DNA from: Bacteroidales bacterium | Lineage (GTDB): Bacteria > Bacteroidota > Bacteroidia > Bacteroidales > VadinHA17 | Reading direction: 5' to 3' | NCBI GenBank assembly: GCA_023251395.1 | Contig: JAHEYW010000006.1 | Location: forward strand, 1 to 34,002 | DNA: 34,002 nucleotides | In this document: positions 29,215 through 34,002 of the stretch, piece by piece | Layout: each line of letters begins with the position of its first letter | How positions within the stretch are numbered: position 1 is the first letter of the stretch | Position numbers and translations under genes: made by a program | Notes under the pieces: model-generated | Told to the model about the DNA's origin: nothing | Database searches by the model: none | What the model saw: only the letters and a program-made list of their open reading frames with translations

Positions 29215-30303
29215 ATGAAGAACAGGATAAATGTAAAACTAACCCTTGAGGACGGGACCATATATACAGGAAAATCGTTCGGGGCAAATATACCTGCTGC
29301 AGGAGAAGTAGTATTCAATACTGCAATGACGGGTTATCCGGAAAGTCTTACAGATCCATCCTACAGGGGCCAGATTTTGTGCCTTACATACCCGCTGATA
29401 GGTAATTATGGAGCGCCTGGAAAAGAAGAGGCTGATGATATATTGAAGTATCATGAGTCTTCATCAATTCATATTTCAGCATTAATAGTATCTGATTATT
29501 CTTTTGATTACAGCCACTGGAATGCAACCGAAAGCCTCGAAGAGTGGCTTATAAAAAATAATGTGCCAGGAGTCTATGGAATAGATACAAGAGCCCTAAC
29601 CAAAAGAATAAGGGAAAAAGGAGCCATGCTGGGCAAAATTGAACCAGATGGTTCATCAATTGATTTCTACGATCCGAATAAAGTCAACCTGGTGGCAGAA
29701 GTAAGTACAACTACAAAGAAAATATATGGTTCAGGTTCAAACAGGATCATCCTTGTAGATTGCGGAGTAAAATACAATATCATTAGGAATCTCCTTAAAA
29801 GGGACACAACAATAATTCGGGTACCCTGGAATTATGATTTCCATAAAGAGGAGTTTGACGGATTGTTCCTTTCAAACGGACCGGGTGACCCCAAAATGTG
29901 TGACATCACTATCAGCAATATAAAGAAATCGCTTGAAGGGAATAAACCTGTATTTGGCATATGTCTTGGCAATCAGCTGATGGCTCTCGCCTCAGGAGCC
30001 GATACATATAAGCTTAAATATGGTCACAGGAGCCATAATCAGCCTGTTATTCAGGTAGGGACTGACAAGGCATATATTACTTCTCAGAACCATGGCTTTG
30101 CTGTGAATAACAAAACTCTTGGAAGGGACTGGCTTCCTTATTTTATAAATATTAACGATAACACAAATGAGGGAATGATACACCGGAGAAAGCCGTTCTT
30201 TTCTACCCAGTTCCATCCCGAGGCTTCAGGTGGACCAACAGATACCGATTTTCTGTTCGATACCTTTATTGAAAATATTGCAAGGTATAAGGGTATTAAT
30301 TGA
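29215..30303 (+). CDS. carA: Carbamoyl-phosphate synthase small subunit
   Basis: LEDGTIYTGKSFG, GEVVFNTAMTGYPESLTDPSYRGQIL, GVYGIDTRALTKRIREKGAMLG, PVFGICLGNQLMALASGA, QFHPEASGGPTDTDFLF. Confidence 0.97.
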   Translation: MKNRINVKLTLEDGTIYTGKSFGANIPAAGEVVFNTAMTGYPESLTDPSYRGQILCLTYPLIGNYGAPGKEEADDILKYHESSSIHISALIVSDYSFDYSHWNATESLEEWLIKNNVPGVYGIDTRALTKRIREKGAMLGKIEPDGSSIDFYDPNKVNLVAEVSTTTKKIYGSGSNRIILVDCGVKYNIIRNLLKRDTTIIRVPWNYDFHKEEFDGLFLSNGPGDPKMCDITISNIKKSLEGNKPVFGICLGNQLMALASGADTYKLKYGHRSHNQPVIQVGTDKAYITSQNHGFAVNNKTLGRDWLPYFININDNTNEGMIHRRKPFFSTQFHPEASGGPTDTDFLFDTFIENIARYKGIN

Positions 30304-30326
30304 GCTTATAATAATAACGTGTTAAC

Positions 30327-30398
30327 CACGGAGTTACACAGATGTAAATGAGAAGTTGAGGTTGTTTCAACAGCCTCAACTCCGTTCAAAACTCCGTG
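30327..30398. terminator. Compound nested hairpin in the carA/argH convergent gap
   Basis: Outer cacggagtt (30327-30335)/aactccgtg (30390-30398); inner agttgaggttgtt (30354-30366)/aacagcctcaact (30369-30381), 13-bp stem with one G-T pair. Confidence 0.55.
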
Positions 30399-30424
30399 CC
30401 ACCCCTTGGTAAAACAATCTTTAC

Positions 30425-31771
30425 TTATTTATCCAATTTATAATTCACCAGCTTTGACTCAAGTTCAGAAGATGTTTTACTGTTGAAGCTTTTCATATGC
30501 GTTTCAGCCATCTTTTGAATCTGATCATTACATAGATTACCAATACTTCCTTCATGAGAATAATCTTTTGTAGATGTTCTGGAAAATGAACCATTTTCTA
30601 ACCTGGCTCCAACTTCTTTATAAGCGTCCCTGAAAGGAACTCCCGACCTTACAAGCCTGTTCACCTCTTCCGTGCTGAATATTGAATTATAAACCGGGTA
30701 TTCTGTAATATCTTTTCTGATCCTGATCCCGGTCAGCATGAAATTAAGTATATCAATGCAAGCTTCAAGTTCTTTAAAGGCATCAAATACAAGTGGCTTA
30801 AGAAGCTGAAGATCCCTGTGATAGCCCGATGAAAGATTGGATGTCAGCATAGCAATTTCCGCCGGTACAGCCTGCAGATGGTTTGTACGTGCCCTGATTA
30901 TCTCAAAAACATCAGGATTCTTTTTCTGGGGCATGATACTTGACCCGGTAATGTATTCCCCCGGAAAATCAATAAACTTGAATTCAGCACCCATATAAAG
31001 ACAAATATCCATTGAAAATCTTCCCAGGGTTCTGGCAACTGAAGCAAGTGCACCAGCAACTGCCATTTCAACCTTACCCCTGTTCAGGCTGGCATAGGCT
31101 GAATTAAAAACGAGATCATCAAATTCAAGCAGGTCTGCGGTGAGCTTCCTTTTTAATGGTAATGTCGTACCATATCCTGCAGCAGTACCCAACGGATTGC
31201 GGTTATTCAGTTTTCTTGCTGAGGCCAGCAGATGAAGGTCGTCAGCAAGGCTTTCGGAATAGGCTCCAAACCATAATCCGAATGATGAAACCATTGCCGG
31301 CTGCATATGTGTATATCCCGGAAGCAGAACCTCCTTATGCTGCTCACTCAGAGACTGAAGCTTATTGAAAAGGGCAAAAACCTTGACTGCTATCCTGTCG
31401 ATCTCTGATCTGGTAAATAACCTGATATCAAGCAGAACCTGGTCATTTCTTGATCTGCCGGTATGGATCTTTTTACCTGTTGGTCCCAGATTAACTGATA
31501 AATCCTTCTCAACCTGAGAATGGATATCTTCAACCCCTTTCTCTACAATAAGTTCCCCTTTTGTAGCTTTCTGAAAAAGAAGATGAAGGCCATTTAAAAG
31601 ACTTTGCTTTTCTTCAGGTGTCAAAAGGCCAACATTTTGGAGCATTATTGCATGTGCCATTGAACCGATAATATCCCATTCGGCCAGCGAAAGATCCATT
31701 ACCCTGTCATTGCCTACGGTAAATTCAATTATTGCCGGATCAGGTTCTACGCCTTTATCCCATAGTTTCAT
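30425..31771 (-). CDS. argH: Argininosuccinate lyase
   Basis: VEDIHSQVEKDL, KIHTGRSRNDQVLLDIRLF, LPGYTHMQPAM, GSSIMPQKKNPDVFEIIR. Confidence 0.97.
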   Translation of the reverse strand: MKLWDKGVEPDPAIIEFTVGNDRVMDLSLAEWDIIGSMAHAIMLQNVGLLTPEEKQSLLNGLHLLFQKATKGELIVEKGVEDIHSQVEKDLSVNLGPTGKKIHTGRSRNDQVLLDIRLFTRSEIDRIAVKVFALFNKLQSLSEQHKEVLLPGYTHMQPAMVSSFGLWFGAYSESLADDLHLLASARKLNNRNPLGTAAGYGTTLPLKRKLTADLLEFDDLVFNSAYASLNRGKVEMAVAGALASVARTLGRFSMDICLYMGAEFKFIDFPGEYITGSSIMPQKKNPDVFEIIRARTNHLQAVPAEIAMLTSNLSSGYHRDLQLLKPLVFDAFKELEACIDILNFMLTGIRIRKDITEYPVYNSIFSTEEVNRLVRSGVPFRDAYKEVGARLENGSFSRTSTKDYSHEGSIGNLCNDQIQKMAETHMKSFNSKTSSELESKLVNYKLDK

Positions 31772-31841
31772 AAGATGCAGAATTTAGTTTAACAGCTGTA
31801 AAGATTTCAATAAACTATAGAGTAAGTGAAGTAACTTCTTC

Positions 31842-33086
31842 TTACCCCAGGGTGCTTTTCTTACGTCCCGATTCAACTATTGCTCTGTGAGCCATCAGTC
31901 GGATAGCATTTATTTTTATGAACCCTTTGCTGTCAGTTTGATCAAAGCCTCCTTCAATATCCATACTTGACAGGTTTTTGTTATATAATGAGGATGGGGA
32001 TTCTCTTCCTTCAATTATAATATTGCCCTTATACAGACAAAGGTGAACACTACCGTCAATCAGCTCCTGGCTTTTATCTACAGCGGCCATCAGAAAGTCC
32101 ATTTCAGGGCTGAACCAGAATCCGTTATAAATAAGCTCCGAGAATTTTGGTGTAAGCATATTTCTCAGTCTCATTACCTCCCTGTCCATGGCAATGCCTT
32201 CGATATCTCTGTGGGCTGCATAAAGTATTGTAGCTCCGGGGGTTTCATATACTCCTCGTGATTTGATACCAACGAACCTGTTTTCAACCATATCCAGAAG
32301 ACCGATGCCATTCTTACCTGCAATTTCATTCAGGTAAACGAACATTTCGTAGGATTCAGTTTTTTCAGTTCCGTCATCCTTATTCAGAACTTTAACTGGT
32401 AAACCATCTTTGAAGTCAATTACTATCCTTGTTTCGACATCAGGTGCATCCTGTGGCATAACCATCTTCTGGAGCATGCTTTTATGCAGAGTATACATAG
32501 GATCTTCAAGTACCCCGGCCTCATGACTGATGTGCATAAGATTATCATCCTCACTGTAAGGTTTTGCAATACTTGCCTTAACCGGAATGTTTTTCTCAGC
32601 CGCATATTTCAAAAGATCGGTTCTGCCTTTGAAAGTTGCCAGGAACTCTCTGTCTTTCCAGGGTGCAATAACCTTTACTCCTGGCATCAATGCATAATAT
32701 GAAAGTTCAAAACGGACCTGGTCATTTCCTTTACCGGTAGCACCATGTGCGACAGCTTTAGCCCCTTCAGCTTTTGCGATCTCAATCTGTTTCAGAGCTA
32801 TAAGTGGCCTTGCCAGTGAGGTGCCCAGAAGGTACCTGTCCTCATAAATTGCATTTGCTTTTACTGCCTTTAGAACGTAACCATCAATAAATTCCTTCTT
32901 CAGGTCGCTGACAATCACTTTCGAAGCACCAAGAAGAAGAGCTTTTTTACGACATTCCTCAAAATCTTCCGCCTGACCAACATCCGCAACAAATGCAATA
33001 ATTTCATAACCTTTTTCAATAAGCCACTTCAGAATAACAGAAGTATCCAGACCGCCACTATAGGCCAAAACCACTTTTTCTTTCAT
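31842..33086 (-). CDS. argG: Argininosuccinate synthase
   Basis: [51 protein letters not shown]. Confidence 0.97.
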   Translation of the reverse strand: MKEKVVLAYSGGLDTSVILKWLIEKGYEIIAFVADVGQAEDFEECRKKALLLGASKVIVSDLKKEFIDGYVLKAVKANAIYEDRYLLGTSLARPLIALKQIEIAKAEGAKAVAHGATGKGNDQVRFELSYYALMPGVKVIAPWKDREFLATFKGRTDLLKYAAEKNIPVKASIAKPYSEDDNLMHISHEAGVLEDPMYTLHKSMLQKMVMPQDAPDVETRIVIDFKDGLPVKVLNKDDGTEKTESYEMFVYLNEIAGKNGIGLLDMVENRFVGIKSRGVYETPGATILYAAHRDIEGIAMDREVMRLRNMLTPKFSELIYNGFWFSPEMDFLMAAVDKSQELIDGSVHLCLYKGNIIIEGRESPSSLYNKNLSSMDIEGGFDQTDSKGFIKINAIRLMAHRAIVESGRKKSTLG

Positions 33087-33118
33087 TGTATTATTATTAA
33101 TAATTGTTAGTGTGTATT

Positions 33119-33598
33119 TTATTCTTTTTTAACCACGTCCCTGAATCCCGGGAATATCATCTCGAGGCATGAATGAACCTGAGAGGCTGTAATATTGTCC
33201 CTTGGAATTATCATTACCGTATCATCACCTGCAATAGTCCCGGCTATTTCAAAGCGGCCGGCATTATCAATAATAAAAGCAGTACTGCTTGCGTGACCGG
33301 GAATTGTCTTAAGCAGAACCAACCCTCTTGCATTTACTACGGATCTGATCACTGAGATAATATTTTTATTCAGTCCGCTTCCCCCAATCTGCTTTGATGA
33401 ATCAGAAAGTGAATATTTGTAACCACCACTATCTGAAGGAATTCTTATTACACCCAGCTGATGAAGGTTACGCGAAAGGGTAGCCTGAGTGCAGGTAATT
33501 CCAGATTTTTTAAGCCTTTTAAGCAACTCTTCCTGGGAAGAAATATTTTCCTCCGATATGATCTTTTCGATCTCAAGAAGCCTTGCTACCTTTTGCAT
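33119..33598 (-). CDS. argR: Arginine repressor
   Basis: N-terminal wHTH ([34 protein letters not shown]) and C-terminal oligomerisation domain ([16 protein letters not shown]). ATG at 33598 preferred over TTG at 33619. Confidence 0.93.
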   Translation of the reverse strand: MQKVARLLEIEKIISEENISSQEELLKRLKKSGITCTQATLSRNLHQLGVIRIPSDSGGYKYSLSDSSKQIGGSGLNKNIISVIRSVVNARGLVLLKTIPGHASSTAFIIDNAGRFEIAGTIAGDDTVMIIPRDNITASQVHSCLEMIFPGFRDVVKKE

Positions 33599-33628
33599 AT
33601 TTATACATTTTCGATGCAAATTTATACA
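33594..33628. promoter_or_regulatory. Tandem ARG-box-like operators in the argR/carB divergent region
   Basis: TGCATATTTATACA (33594-33607) and TGCAAATTTATACA (33615-33628), centres 21 bp apart; 8/10 and 7/10 matches to the TGAAT-N4-ATTCA core. Confidence 0.7.
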
Positions 33629-33665
33629 TTTTTTGAATATTCCAAGGCTCTTTTAAAAATAATTG

Positions 33666-33673
33666 TATTTTTG
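33666..33673 (+). promoter_or_regulatory. Candidate -7 element (TATTTTTG) for carB
   Basis: TAnnTTTG 18 bp upstream of the carB ATG at 33691. Confidence 0.45.
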
Positions 33674-33690
33674 TGACTCAAAATCCGGCA

Positions 33691-34002
33691 ATGAAAGATG
33701 AATTAAAAAAGGTAATAATCCTTGGTTCCGGGGCACTTAAGATCGGGGAAGCGGGTGAATTTGATTATTCCGGTTCACAGGCACTGAAGGCTCTTAAGGA
33801 GGAAGGAATAGAGACAATTCTGATAAATCCTAATATAGCAACAGTACAGACCTCGGAGAATATTGCCGATAAAATTTACTTTCTTCCGGTCAATCCATAT
33901 TTCGTAGAAAAAGTAATAGCAAAGGAGCGTCCCGGTGGAGTTCTGCTTTCTTTCGGAGGGCAGACAGCTCTCAACTGCGGAACAGAACTATACAAAACCG
34001 GC
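33691..34002 (+). CDS. carB: Carbamoyl-phosphate synthase large subunit, N-terminal fragment
   Basis: Manual translation: [104 protein letters not shown]; open at the right edge. Confidence 0.95.
   Translation, partial: MKDELKKVIILGSGALKIGEAGEFDYSGSQALKALKEEGIETILINPNIATVQTSENIADKIYFLPVNPYFVEKVIAKERPGGVLLSFGGQTALNCGTELYKTG

Noticed and set aside
33599-33619. TTG start extension of ArgR
   Set aside because: It would translate through the ARG-box-like operators; the ATG at 33598 is more plausible.
1-34002. CRISPR arrays, tRNA/rRNA genes, transposases, phage genes, toxin-antitoxin or defence systems
   Set aside because: None recognised by reading the sequence and the ORF track. A tRNAscan-SE/Infernal/DefenseFinder run would be needed to exclude them formally.

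Overview
The window is a chromosomal segment that looks like Bacteroidota (Bacteroidales-like): TAnnTTTG promoter motifs, a LysS with a C-terminal extension, and dispersed GC-rich palindromes between AT-rich genes. Most of it is core housekeeping. In order, it holds: a class II aldolase fragment (-); a D-amino-acid aminotransferase-like gene; lysS; a secreted hypothetical (-); upp; an ABC-2 exporter pair; a DUF2807/GIN lipoprotein; gpsA-pgi; a PfkB/KdgK-like kinase; a cyclic-2,3-diphosphoglycerate-synthetase-like P-loop protein (-); an AcpH-like gene; the cell-elongation cluster purH-mreBCD-mrdA-rodA (-); a MacB/FtsX-type permease; rsmA (-); a 1036-aa multidomain ABCG-type transporter (-) with an adjacent lipoprotein (-); a PatB/MalY-type aminotransferase and carA; argR-argG-argH (-); and the start of carB. 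I found no CRISPR array, tRNA/rRNA, transposase, phage or recognisable defence system. The observations most worth following up are: (i) two tandem ARG-box-like operators 21 bp apart in the argR/carB divergent region; (ii) a ~150-bp nested element with mutually exclusive hairpins at 671-820; (iii) a dense run of perfect palindromes at 4480-4661; (iv) the 1036-aa ABCG fusion with its lipoprotein neighbour; and (v) the bacterial cDPG-synthetase-like protein of unclear function. I see no convincing evidence of a wholly new system.
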